From the NCBI GenBank assembly GCA_902493385.1, contig CABUPO010000001.1, positions 448,303-512,302 on the forward strand: 64,000 bases of DNA. Reading direction: 5' to 3'. Source of the stretch: an uncultured Lachnospiraceae bacterium (GTDB lineage: Bacteria > Bacillota > Clostridia > Lachnospirales > Lachnospiraceae). The notes under the pieces were generated by a model that searched no databases, was not told where the DNA came from, and saw only the letters and a program-made list of their open reading frames with translations. Positions 8,395 to 17,714 of the stretch are shown here, piece by piece (the stretch's first letter is position 1; every line of letters begins with the position of its first letter). Made by a program: the position numbers and the translations under genes.

Positions 8395-9279
8395 TTATAA
8401 CCCAGTATCTTTGCGAAACGCGTGAACAGAGTCCGCTTTTGCCGCAGATTTAAGATATACTGAAAGCATTTCAGGGTCGCTTACTGTCATTACCTTATCA
8501 ATAATATCATCTGACACATCTTCGATTGCTGACAAAAGCTCAACAACAGCCTCAGCCTTGCCCTCGAAGTGACCAATGGCTTTGCCTTCGGCAAGCCCTT
8601 CGCTCCTGCCAAGTTTTCTCTCGTCTCTTAAAAGGTCTTTAAGAAGCATATAGCGCTCACCCATCTCTCTGTCTGATTTGATTCCCGTAATGCTTTTCTG
8701 AAGCTGCTTCACATAATCATCATTAAAATCATACATGCTTTCCGTAATGTCTGCCTTTACATAATTTAAAAAGTTCCGCATTCGTTTTGATTCTTCAAGA
8801 GTATTACTTCCTCTTGTATTCAAAAATATAGTTCTTATACCATCCTCCAAAGGCTTGCCGGTCTCTTTGCATATCATGTCGTATGTATACCGATATCTGC
8901 TTTCTCCAAATGGGTCAAAATCGCATATGAAAATTACATACGTATCGGGAAGCAGGTCATAATCCGTTCCGGCTGCTATCAGCTCCATGTCTATCTGACT
9001 GTGGTAATAACGGCTGCGTCTTGGCAGCTTGGAATTGCAAAGCACCTGCATCTCTACGTTATATCTTGTATTATGACCGTCGCTTGCATATACATCAAGC
9101 CTGACGCTTCTGTACTGTGGGTGGTATATTATGCTTTTCTCATTATCTACTGTAACTTTTTCGATTGGAAAACCAAGCGTCATTTCCAAAAACTGCCTGC
9201 AGTTGTCAGCATCCTGCATAACTGCCGCAAACATGAAATTATCCTTGATTGTCAAATCCTTTATAGTTCTTTTATCCAT
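8395..9279 (-). CDS. Rpn family recombination-promoting nuclease / putative transposase (PD-(D/E)XK)
   Basis: Member of the Rpn/YhgA-like PD-(D/E)XK nuclease group, whose E. coli members promote RecA-independent recombination. The N-terminal domain shows family features: TIKDNFMFAAVMQD, LDVYASDGHNTRYNVEMQ (the Asp and the E-x-Q are likely catalytic), then SRYYHSQIDMELI and YVIFICDFDPF. The C-terminal third carries a charged helix with GRSEGLAEGKAIGHFEGK, typical of these proteins. It has its own strong promoter and splits the pilus locus between major pilin and sortase; 13-nt direct repeats flank it. No terminal inverted repeats were seen. A role in pilus assembly is unlikely. Confidence 0.88.
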   Translation of the reverse strand: MDKRTIKDLTIKDNFMFAAVMQDADNCRQFLEMTLGFPIEKVTVDNEKSIIYHPQYRSVRLDVYASDGHNTRYNVEMQVLCNSKLPRRSRYYHSQIDMELIAAGTDYDLLPDTYVIFICDFDPFGESRYRYTYDMICKETGKPLEDGIRTIFLNTRGSNTLEESKRMRNFLNYVKADITESMYDFNDDYVKQLQKSITGIKSDREMGERYMLLKDLLRDERKLGRSEGLAEGKAIGHFEGKAEAVVELLSAIEDVSDDIIDKVMTVSDPEMLSVYLKSAAKADSVHAFRKDTGL

Positions 9280-9317
9280 TAATTCTCCTGATTAAGACAG
9301 AGGAACTCCATGCACTT

Positions 9318-9346
9318 ATTGTATCACAATATATACTTGACGTCAA
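9318..9346 (-). promoter_or_regulatory. Strong promoter of the Rpn gene
   Basis: Minus strand TTGACG (9346-9341), 17-nt spacer, TACAAT (9323-9318), about 40 nt before the ATG, which has its own AGGAG site. The insertion therefore carries its own expression signals. Confidence 0.85.
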
Positions 9347-9416
9347 CGTTTTTTTCTTTATTAGCTTTAAGAAGCATTATCAGTCTGTGCATCAGGATAC
9401 AATTATCTACAAACTT

Positions 9417-9429
9417 TTATATACACGCC
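9417..9429 (+). repeat. Direct repeat copy 2 (TTATATACACGCC) flanking Rpn gene
   Basis: Second copy of the 13-nt sequence at 8342-8354. It lies a few bases beyond the pilin terminator, so the repeat-bounded segment contains the Rpn gene and its promoter and no pilus gene. The remainder of the 9280-9532 spacer holds only the Rpn promoter and the pilin terminator. Confidence 0.5.
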
Positions 9430-9436
9430 CTAACAA

Positions 9437-9484
9437 TCAAAAACCGCCGGACTTTTGTTTTGTTACACAACAGTACGGCGGTTT
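9437..9484 (-). terminator. Terminator after the major pilin gene
   Basis: Arms AAACCGCCG (9441-9449) and CGGCGGTTT (9476-9484) form a GC-rich stem; on the minus strand the stem runs into TTTTTGATT. It lies about 50 nt past the pilin stop. A TTTATTTTA run on the other side could make it bidirectional. Confidence 0.8.
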
Positions 9485-9532
9485 ATTTTATCTTTTTCTT
9501 AAATTTTCTTTAAAGCTTAATCACCGAGCATC

Positions 9533-11020
9533 TTAGTTCTTATATGCCGACATTTTCTTCTTAGTTATAAGAAGAACAACTGCTGCAGCCATAAGAATAC
9601 CTCCTAATACATAGAAGATTGTAGTACCAATTCCACCGGTTGACGGAAGAGTAGAACCAGTGTTGTTGATAACTACCTTTGTCTGAGACAAATTCGTGAT
9701 TGATGCATTTTTCTCAGCAATAGTAACCACAGTATCTCCAAGCTTATTGTAACCATCAGGAACGGTGGACTCAACAAGTGTATAGGTTCCGTTTGCAAGT
9801 CCTTTGAATTTCTCAGTCAGTTTACCTTCTGCATTGGTCTTAATCTCTTTACCAACATTATCCCAAATAACGTTTCCGTCAGCATCTAAATCATAGAAAA
9901 GCTCGCCCTTTTTCAGCTTGAAGCCTGCACCTTCCAACGCATCGCCTGTTGCGGAAGCAATGTGCTTCTCAACATCAACTTCTGCAGTCCAAACCTTAGA
10001 CTGGTCTTCAGAATAATTGTCAGTCGGATTGTCACCCCAGGTAAGTTCAACAGTATTCGGGTTAGCTGCTGTTGCAACTGCGGCCGCTTTTGTCAGCTTT
10101 GCATCATATGTAATTACTACTGTTCTATCTTTTGTTTTTTCACTATCAAGCCAATCTTTTTTAAGGGTGATTGTAAAATTGTCAGCGGCATCGCTAACAA
10201 CTGTAGCTCCATCAGTCGTATTATCAACCTTTGCAGAAACATCATAAGCATCATTATCAACCTTCACGGAACTGCTAACCAGCGCAAGATTATCCATTGT
10301 ATCAGTGATAACATAATTTTCTGCGCCAGGTTTAACTGTAATGGTCAGTTTATAGCTTACAGTATCGCCAATCTGTGCAATTGCCTGTTCATTTACACCA
10401 CTACCAACATCGGTTTTTTCTGCAGCTATATCTGCATTGAACACACTGCCGGAAGTATTTCCGTCTTTATCTTTAACGCCAGTGATTTCCTTATCTATAG
10501 TTGGTGCGGCATTCTTATCCTGAATTATAACATCAGGAGTATTGCTGTCGATTCCAATGAAGGAACCAAGAGTAGAATCAACGAAGTAATAACCAAATTC
10601 AAGATTCTCCCATTTAACATTCGCATCATTATCAGACGCTGCTTTAATGCTGTTACCTATTTGTGTACCAAAACTCTTTGCCCAGTCAATTGTTGCCCTG
10701 TTCTTTGCCCAGTCTGCTGTAACACTGCCATCTTTAGCTTCTACAAAACCATTACTATTAATTTTAAACCATTCTGTGCCAGCTCCGAGGTCGTCTTTGC
10801 CTTCTGGCAAAGTGTAGGTAATAGCGGCAACCGTGCCATCATCCTTAAATGTAATGTGAGCGTCAAACAGCTTATAAAGTGTATAAGTCTGATTCTTATA
10901 ATTTGGACTTACAGTTACACTGCCCGTTGTTGTGTCTGCGCTTACCTTTCCTGCATTAACAATGCCTGACAAACTCAGCATCATTACAAGCGTAAGCATA
11001 AATGCAAATATTTTCTTCAT
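9533..11020 (-). CDS. Major (backbone) pilin with LPSTG sorting signal
   Basis: Secreted pilus subunit. Residues 1-28 are a signal peptide (FAFMLTLVMMLSLSGIVNA). The body has several beta-rich Ig-like regions resembling isopeptide-forming backbone pilins; a central domain begins near APTIDKEITG, and a C-terminal Cna-B/SpaA-like domain runs from VEKHIASATGDALEGAGF to a TYTLVESTVPDGYNK segment, whose Glu is the likely E-box residue. The sorting signal LPSTGGIGT is followed by a hydrophobic helix and KKKMSAYKN. The ATG has AAAGGA about 10 nt upstream. It follows the tip gene on the same strand and precedes a terminator. Which lysine the sortase uses is not clear; a canonical YPKN motif was not found. 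Confidence 0.9.
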   Translation of the reverse strand: MKKIFAFMLTLVMMLSLSGIVNAGKVSADTTTGSVTVSPNYKNQTYTLYKLFDAHITFKDDGTVAAITYTLPEGKDDLGAGTEWFKINSNGFVEAKDGSVTADWAKNRATIDWAKSFGTQIGNSIKAASDNDANVKWENLEFGYYFVDSTLGSFIGIDSNTPDVIIQDKNAAPTIDKEITGVKDKDGNTSGSVFNADIAAEKTDVGSGVNEQAIAQIGDTVSYKLTITVKPGAENYVITDTMDNLALVSSSVKVDNDAYDVSAKVDNTTDGATVVSDAADNFTITLKKDWLDSEKTKDRTVVITYDAKLTKAAAVATAANPNTVELTWGDNPTDNYSEDQSKVWTAEVDVEKHIASATGDALEGAGFKLKKGELFYDLDADGNVIWDNVGKEIKTNAEGKLTEKFKGLANGTYTLVESTVPDGYNKLGDTVVTIAEKNASITNLSQTKVVINNTGSTLPSTGGIGTTIFYVLGGILMAAAVVLLITKKKMSAYKN

Positions 11021-11118
11021 TTTCTTTCATTCCTTTCTTTCATTAAAAAATCATAATAAAATTTATATATCGGATATGACCGGGCGTAAACCGATTCCGC
11101 CGCGATTAAGAAGGCTTT

Positions 11119-14100
11119 TTATTCAATCCTCCTTTCGCGTCTACGCCTTGCCACACATCCGTACAAAAGGGGCGCCGTTATTAACAGCAGACCTCCAAAT
11201 GTATATAATTGGGTTCCAATCCCTCCTGTCGCGGGAAGCTCATAGCCGGCAGTATTGATTATATTAATGCTGTAACCGGTAACTCCCTCCGCAGGCACCT
11301 CTTGTATACTGTTGTCACCTGAATTGTTTACGCCAGTAACTATACCGTCTTTAATTTTTATCTCTACATCCTGAGCCGGCTTGTTATATCCATCGGGCAC
11401 AACTTCTTCATGCATATAATAAGTTCCGTCAGGCAGACCCTGAACTGTGAATGTTGAGCCGCTGAATCTGGTTGCTGTCTCTATATTATTCTTCCATATC
11501 GTTTTATCAGGTATGAGCTTTACAGACTTAATTGTTATACTTTGATCTTTAGCAATACCAAACATTCTTACCGTACTGAATATATTCTGGCCTGGTTGGG
11601 CATCCAGCGTTATGGTGCCAGCGCCTGTACCCAGCCCTTTTGGAGACGTCCAAGCCGCATCCTCTCCATTAATCCAGCCTACAATAGAGGTTCCATAATG
11701 TTCTACATATCCTGCACAGCTTGGTATTGATGAATCGGTATACTCTATATTAACCTGTTTGATATGATTAAGTTCCCATGTTTCCTGCGGAAAAGCAAAC
11801 CCAAATTCACCTCCGGGATTACCGTTACTATCTTCTTGTTTTACATTAATCGTAAATGTTCCGTCTGAATTTAACGTCTTTTCTGTCGTAGCATCCTTCA
11901 CCCATACAGTGTCATTATTAAGCGGCACATTATATTCTCCAGTATAATAATATTTGTCTTCTCCCGTCTGATAATACAATACAAACTCTGCTCCCTCAAG
12001 CGGAGTAACGCCTGATTCACCCGGCACAGCTGATTTTTTATTAACTGTAAGGTCTATACCCTTAGATTCGTCTACTACCGTTAAACCATACTGGAAACCT
12101 TTAGATTCACTGTCATAATATGGTGAACTGTTGTCAAATTCAGCAGCATTCCATCCACCTGAAGCTGTAACAAACGGTGCGCCGTTATCCCCGCCCCATT
12201 GCGGTCCTACCGTAACCTTAACCGGCTCCTCAAGCTTCGTATGTCCCGTCGGCGCCTCTATCTCTTCAAGATAATATGTTCCCTCATCTAAATCCTTAAA
12301 GCTGATATATCCACTTTTAATACCATAAGAAATGCTTCCGTCGTCACCCTTAGTAACCTTCGAGCCGTTCATATCTACGATTGTAACATCCGACGGCTTA
12401 ATATTAAGCGTCGTCTCATTATCGTCCTTTGTCAGCGTAATGCTTTTAACTTTAAGAGATGTAAACTTACTGTCATAATTCTCTCCTTTTATATATATAT
12501 AATTACAGTTTCCAGTTGCTTTAATTGTTCCTTCAACTGTCGCAGAATTTGGACCTATTATGTCACTTGTCCTGTTATCTTTATTGCCTTCAGTAAGATA
12601 GATTCTCGCCATACATCCCGTACTTTCGTACTCCATTTTTATATTCATGCTTTCATCTTTGGCAAGCTTATATTCCTCCGGCAATGGAATCATAAACCCG
12701 GTAAATTTATCAGTAGCAGTGTCAACCGCCGCTTCATCTGCGCTCTTAACCCAGCTTACTTCTTCATTATCGTACTTATAATATTCTTTAACGGTTTCAC
12801 CGTTTTCTGAGGTTTCTCTGTACAGCACAAACTTTGCGCCATCAAGGGGCGTATTATTGTTATACTCGTCTTTCTTGTCACTCCGCTTAAGAAGCGTAAG
12901 GTCAACCTTAGCTTTATCCTTTACGGCGACAAATACAGAATCCGAAAACATATATGCAAGATTTTTCCCTTGCATATCAGTGTATTTTGTTTTAACTGAT
13001 GAATTGGCCTGTCCATATGCATAATCCTGATATGCTTCAAGAATTGACCAGCCATATGTAGTATACAAACGTGTTGTTCCGGAACCTGCCTGTAAATCAA
13101 CATTAGTACTGCTTCCTACCTTCTCACCGCTTCGTGCAGTCTGATCTTCATTTGGCTTATAATTAAATAATACATTTTTATCATCCGGCTCATACACAAG
13201 ATAATTAACTAATGCATTGCTGTTAGAGCGTGTGCTTCCATTGCTATGTCCTGCAAGAAGGCCGTCAATTTTTTTAAGCGCTCCATCTGGATTCATATAA
13301 TTCTTTTCAAAGTATTTAAATGTTGAAAACCCTTCTGGCGCGTTGTAGCTCTCTTCTGTATTATTTCCGGAGCCGCCTATAATACCTACCTTTGTAAACA
13401 TCCACCTTAATGTTTCATTACCAACGCCCTCCGTAGCAAGCGAGGTCATATTAGCAGCAAGGTATCCTAAGCCATTCCCTACCAAAACGTTGTCGTCGTC
13501 ATACCAATTATCACCGGCATAGGAAAATACGCCGCTGTCATTAATTGCTACCTTTATTTCTGTAGTGTTTAATCCGTATCCTTTTGGAGCCTGAATCTCA
13601 CGTAAAATATATCTTCCGAAAGATTCATTGCTTCCTGTTAATTTTTCAAAATGCCCTGTTCCGTTTTCAGATACCTTACTGCAGGCGTCATGGGTATAGC
13701 CTACAAGCTCTCTGCCTTCTACATTTTTTGCCGGCTTAACCGTATATACATTACCGCCGCATTTGATAATAATATCTCCAACGCCTTCCTCTGTAATATA
13801 GCCGGATGATTTTTCATAGGCGCTGAAATTTTTATGCGGAGTATTAATCTCATACTCTGCGGCTGTCTGCGTTCCATCTATATAAATTACAGCCGTTCCT
13901 TTGTTATCGCCATCTGTATCAGCACCCAGATATACCTTATAGTTATCCTGCGTTGTGTAATAGATTTTTCCGTCATCATCCTCTCCGACGTCATACATTG
14001 CAAATATAGCGTCAGAAATCTGATGATTTGTGGTATCTAATTTTTGAAAATATAAACGGTTTTCAAAATTCGATACTTCAATGGTACTGCCCCAATATAT

Positions 14101-17100
14101 ATTAAATACACCATCAGACGGAGCATTATCTTCATGTGAAACAATCTGCACTATATCATCAGAGCCATTAGGCTGGTAATAATATGCAACTACGTATTCA
14201 GCTTCATTAGTATCGCTTCCATTACTATGTAAAAATGTATAATACGTCCGAGGGTCGCCCGGTAAATCCTTAACTGTAGCCGATACGAACATTCCACTGT
14301 CTGAAACGCCAAACTCAAAAAGGCCCGGATGCCCCTCCTTGGCAAGCAGCTCCTTAACTCCCTCAATACTCGTATTCTCTGCCACATTGTATCCTTCTAT
14401 ATCATTACCATATACCGGCTTCCATGTATCCCATTCTGATAATTCGTCGACGATTCGTTTCATTATGACGCCATATAGCTTACCATTAAATTCAATTTCA
14501 CCATTGTCATTGCGCGTATAATATTGAATAGCTTCCTGAGTTCCATCCGCCTGTTTAAGCCTGTACAGTGTCTGCGGAGCTTCTACACGGGCGCTTGGGT
14601 TAGCCCATACTCCGGTTTCATATGGATTAGTGCACATCAGATAAAAGTTTCCGCCTGCCGCACTCTCATCGTTACCAATAATCTCAAATTCTGCCTTTGC
14701 AGGCATTTTCCTGTAACCTGCAGGCACACTAATCTCTTCCATTGTAAACTTTGTTCCCAGCTTATCTTTAATCTGCTTCAGGTTCATAGGCGAACCATCT
14801 TCATTGTAAAAAGTAACCACTCCGTTTTCATCTGTTGTTAATTCAATAGTATTATTATTACCCTCTTCTGCTGACACGAACTTAAATGATGCACCTGCTA
14901 CAGGATTGTCGTACTGGTCAATCTTATATATATGGCTGGCTTTCGTCTCTACAATGTCATTCATATCAACTTTAACATCAAAGCCATGATTTACATTGTT
15001 CCAGGTCGAGGCCGGACAGGCGCTGAAGCCAAGACAAACCGGTACAACAACTACCTGCTTCGCACTGTATTTTTCCCCTCCGTGCTCATATGTCACCTCT
15101 ACATTCATTTCAATAGTATCGCCGTCATACAAAGTATGCCAGCCCCAGCCATCACATTTAAATTCGTATTGTCCCGTAGACCCGGATGTATCCTTTTGCC
15201 TGTAAGAAAGGTCATACGCATCTATTACCGACCCGTTATATTTAACTTTTCTTAAATTCTGAAGAGTATATGAGCCATCTTCAGGCTTAGGGTCTCTGTC
15301 AGGAGACCACTCAGTAGTATCTGTAACAGGTTGTTCAAGCAGCGTCTCATCCCACTTCTTTCTATCTTTAGCATATCCGTCTATATCAATTAATGCCGCT
15401 GTATTATATACTGTTGCATACACCTTTTCTATATGAACATTGTCTGGCTTGATTGTAGTGAAATTGCCGTCTGCATCATATATGTGTATATTAAATAATG
15501 CTTCTACCTCCACGTCTATATGATGATGTGGTTCTGATTCAGGATCATATACTCCTGTATAATCCAGTACCTCTCCGGCGTCATACACACGGATATTTAA
15601 AGTTATCTTTTTTCCTCTAAAATCCCTGCGTACTGATTCTGTTATGGTTTCCTTTACGGGGTTTCCTTCTTCATCGAGTATTTTGTCGCCGTTTTCATCT
15701 ACTTTATCTTGCTCTGTAGTTTGTGTAAATTCATGCGAACCCATTACGCCATCTAATACAATCCTTGTCTCGCCTTTATTTAACGCGGTAAACTCTATTG
15801 TCTGAAATTCGGTTTCTCCTGAAAAAGCAGACGTTCCTACTCTGGATGCAGACGTCGCAACATTAACAACACCATTATCCTTTACTGCTTCATCTACGGC
15901 TTCTTTGCTGTATTCCATATTAGCTATCTCTAAAATGACCTTATCACCAACATGAATTGCATAATTTATTTCCTTTTCTGCAATATCATAAGCTCTTTCA
16001 AAATGCGCCTGATAAGTCCTTGAGCCGGAATTTGCATTAAAGCTGACCTCTTCTATTTCAGTATTTTCCTCAGACTGAGCAGACAAAATATCTGCCTGTA
16101 CATCCGAAACCTCTGCCGTCTCACTGGATGCGCTTTTCTGAGCTTTCATTGCAGAACGGGAAACCGGTTCTGCCTCATTATCTGTATTAACGCTTTCATA
16201 TGTATCAGTTGTAATCTCTTCTTTACTTTGTTCATCCGCACATTCCTTAATCTCAGACTTTATTCCGGAAAGCTTACCGTATCCTGCTATCGTCTCGTCG
16301 TCTGATGAATATGTACGCTCAGCTACTCTGTCCGCTTCTTTTTCTTTTATCTCGCCAGCCTCCGTATCTGAGCCGCCGGATTCTTCACTTATATCTCCCT
16401 CAATTGTCCTTATACTGTTCGATATAACGCCATCCTTATCCGTATCCTCCAAAAGCTCCGACACCAGTCCCATATGGTCGGCGGCGCCATCCTTATCTGT
16501 ATCAAAAAATACCGCGTCGCCTGCAGCAGGTTCATATTCGGAAGCTTCCATATAAAGGTTATATTCTGAATCTGAAAGCTTTTTTATAAAATCCGAAACA
16601 GTCGTTTCATATGGAAATTCTTCCTTTGGAACGCAGGCATATTTCAAACAAAAAGAAACGAACGCCGCATCCCAGTCGGCATACGCATTACCATACATGG
16701 CTCCATAGCGCGTATATCCTTTCATAACCTCAATGCCGCCTGAATCCGTTTCAACATTATAATTAGCCGTGCTTTCAGAATAACCCAGCTGGGTTTTGGC
16801 AACCGCAATCACATCATCTGAACATATTCCTGTAAGCGTAACATCCGAAACGCTCTTCTCCCAGTCCTCTTCTGTCTCAATATCAGCTTCAGAATCAGAA
16901 TAACAGGAGAGTGTATGCGTATGAGACGGCTCCGTATTATTACAATATGTATCCGGCGCCATACTTTCTCCATTAAGGTGCAGCGACCAGCTAACGCAGG
17001 TAACGACAAATATAGACAGCGTTAAAATTAAAGCTGTCTTTCTATGCTGTCTTCTTCTGTAATTTTTAAATTGGGTTAAACAGTTCTTTACTATATCCTT

Positions 17101-17103
17101 CAT
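11119..17103 (-). CDS. Very large pilus-tip adhesin: peptidase-like N-terminus, Cna-B domains, LPATG anchor
   Basis: About 1994 residues. An N-terminal hydrophobic helix (TALILTLSIFVVTCVSWSL) serves as signal/anchor, then a SHTHTLSCYSD motif common in Clostridial pilus-tip proteins. Residues ~80-240 resemble a CHAP/NlpC-like amidase domain, but the expected W-C-A is DWDAAFVSFCL, so the catalytic Cys is missing; two DTDKDG loops within it look calcium-binding. An acidic Ser/Glu linker and Ig-like segments follow, then several Cna-B-type domains; the last two have ~90-residue insertions. It ends GYELPATGGIGT, membrane helix, ARRRRERR. Start at 17103 is favoured because GAAAGG lies 7 nt upstream. 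It lies between lepB and the pilin. Adhesion role is inferred from architecture. Confidence 0.88.
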   Translation of the reverse strand: MKDIVKNCLTQFKNYRRRQHRKTALILTLSIFVVTCVSWSLHLNGESMAPDTYCNNTEPSHTHTLSCYSDSEADIETEEDWEKSVSDVTLTGICSDDVIAVAKTQLGYSESTANYNVETDSGGIEVMKGYTRYGAMYGNAYADWDAAFVSFCLKYACVPKEEFPYETTVSDFIKKLSDSEYNLYMEASEYEPAAGDAVFFDTDKDGAADHMGLVSELLEDTDKDGVISNSIRTIEGDISEESGGSDTEAGEIKEKEADRVAERTYSSDDETIAGYGKLSGIKSEIKECADEQSKEEITTDTYESVNTDNEAEPVSRSAMKAQKSASSETAEVSDVQADILSAQSEENTEIEEVSFNANSGSRTYQAHFERAYDIAEKEINYAIHVGDKVILEIANMEYSKEAVDEAVKDNGVVNVATSASRVGTSAFSGETEFQTIEFTALNKGETRIVLDGVMGSHEFTQTTEQDKVDENGDKILDEEGNPVKETITESVRRDFRGKKITLNIRVYDAGEVLDYTGVYDPESEPHHHIDVEVEALFNIHIYDADGNFTTIKPDNVHIEKVYATVYNTAALIDIDGYAKDRKKWDETLLEQPVTDTTEWSPDRDPKPEDGSYTLQNLRKVKYNGSVIDAYDLSYRQKDTSGSTGQYEFKCDGWGWHTLYDGDTIEMNVEVTYEHGGEKYSAKQVVVVPVCLGFSACPASTWNNVNHGFDVKVDMNDIVETKASHIYKIDQYDNPVAGASFKFVSAEEGNNNTIELTTDENGVVTFYNEDGSPMNLKQIKDKLGTKFTMEEISVPAGYRKMPAKAEFEIIGNDESAAGGNFYLMCTNPYETGVWANPSARVEAPQTLYRLKQADGTQEAIQYYTRNDNGEIEFNGKLYGVIMKRIVDELSEWDTWKPVYGNDIEGYNVAENTSIEGVKELLAKEGHPGLFEFGVSDSGMFVSATVKDLPGDPRTYYTFLHSNGSDTNEAEYVVAYYYQPNGSDDIVQIVSHEDNAPSDGVFNIYWGSTIEVSNFENRLYFQKLDTTNHQISDAIFAMYDVGEDDDGKIYYTTQDNYKVYLGADTDGDNKGTAVIYIDGTQTAAEYEINTPHKNFSAYEKSSGYITEEGVGDIIIKCGGNVYTVKPAKNVEGRELVGYTHDACSKVSENGTGHFEKLTGSNESFGRYILREIQAPKGYGLNTTEIKVAINDSGVFSYAGDNWYDDDNVLVGNGLGYLAANMTSLATEGVGNETLRWMFTKVGIIGGSGNNTEESYNAPEGFSTFKYFEKNYMNPDGALKKIDGLLAGHSNGSTRSNSNALVNYLVYEPDDKNVLFNYKPNEDQTARSGEKVGSSTNVDLQAGSGTTRLYTTYGWSILEAYQDYAYGQANSSVKTKYTDMQGKNLAYMFSDSVFVAVKDKAKVDLTLLKRSDKKDEYNNNTPLDGAKFVLYRETSENGETVKEYYKYDNEEVSWVKSADEAAVDTATDKFTGFMIPLPEEYKLAKDESMNIKMEYESTGCMARIYLTEGNKDNRTSDIIGPNSATVEGTIKATGNCNYIYIKGENYDSKFTSLKVKSITLTKDDNETTLNIKPSDVTIVDMNGSKVTKGDDGSISYGIKSGYISFKDLDEGTYYLEEIEAPTGHTKLEEPVKVTVGPQWGGDNGAPFVTASGGWNAAEFDNSSPYYDSESKGFQYGLTVVDESKGIDLTVNKKSAVPGESGVTPLEGAEFVLYYQTGEDKYYYTGEYNVPLNNDTVWVKDATTEKTLNSDGTFTINVKQEDSNGNPGGEFGFAFPQETWELNHIKQVNIEYTDSSIPSCAGYVEHYGTSIVGWINGEDAAWTSPKGLGTGAGTITLDAQPGQNIFSTVRMFGIAKDQSITIKSVKLIPDKTIWKNNIETATRFSGSTFTVQGLPDGTYYMHEEVVPDGYNKPAQDVEIKIKDGIVTGVNNSGDNSIQEVPAEGVTGYSINIINTAGYELPATGGIGTQLYTFGGLLLITAPLLYGCVARRRRERRIE

Positions 17104-17114
17104 TATCATACCTT

Positions 17115-17714
17115 TCAGGAAACCCACGAAAAATTACTTAACGGCCAGATTCGCAGTACTACTCTTCCGATAATCTGATCATTTTGAATACATCCTACTA
17201 CGCTGTTCCGGCTGTCAATCGATACTGACCGGTGGTCGCCTAACACAAAATAAGCTTTATCCGGCACCTGATAAGGAAATGTTATATCGCATTCTCCTTT
17301 ACTCTTGTCAGTAATATACGGTTCCTCTATCAAATTTCCGTTGACGAATACGTTACCCTCGTCGTCAATAATAATATAATCTCCCGGTCCTCCGATTACA
17401 CGCTTTAAAATAATCTTTCCATTCTGGTGAAAGCCAATCATCTGTCCGGTATCAAAATCCTTCGTCTTAACAAGCAAAATTATATCACCGTTACTTAAAG
17501 TCGGCTCCATACTTGTGCCGACTACCTGCAAAACGGGTAAAAAAAGTGTTGCCACCAATACTGCCGCCGCCGCAACTACAAGCAATGCCGCGACTGTACC
17601 TGCAAGCGTTTTTTTGTACTGTGTCTTACGTAAAAGACGCATCTTTTCTTTTTCTACCTGCTCCGGTGAAGGCAGCTGTACCCGTCTGTTACGCCTGCTC
17701 TTTCTGCTGTCCAT
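17115..17714 (-). CDS. lepB: Signal peptidase I, pilus-locus copy
   Basis: Membrane-bound serine-lysine peptidase that removes signal peptides. One transmembrane helix (GTVAALLVVAAAAVLVATLF) precedes the catalytic Ser motif GTSMEPTLSNGDI; the Lys motif KIILKRVIGGPGD and the GDHRSVSIDSR box complete the family pattern. The usual GDNR is GDHR here. The ATG at 17714 is preferred (GGAGG 9 nt upstream); GTG 17717 and ATG 17720 are alternatives. The gene overlaps the coiled-coil gene by 26 nt and ends 11 nt before the tip adhesin, so it is most likely a SipA-like peptidase or assembly factor dedicated to this pilus, not the cell's housekeeping enzyme. Confidence 0.93.
   Translation of the reverse strand: MDSRKSRRNRRVQLPSPEQVEKEKMRLLRKTQYKKTLAGTVAALLVVAAAAVLVATLFLPVLQVVGTSMEPTLSNGDIILLVKTKDFDTGQMIGFHQNGKIILKRVIGGPGDYIIIDDEGNVFVNGNLIEEPYITDKSKGECDITFPYQVPDKAYFVLGDHRSVSIDSRNSVVGCIQNDQIIGRVVLRIWPLSNFSWVS

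Noticed and set aside
9962..10969. 335-codon open frame on the plus strand opposite the pilin gene
   Set aside because: It is the antisense of a repetitive Thr/Val/Asp-rich coding region; the translation is Cys/Ile/Phe/Asn-rich without any domain, and no ribosome site is apparent.
13834..15255. Several 60-110-codon plus-strand frames within the tip-adhesin gene
   Set aside because: All are opposite a continuous 2000-codon gene with signal peptide, domains and LPATG anchor; none has a ribosome site or recognisable product.
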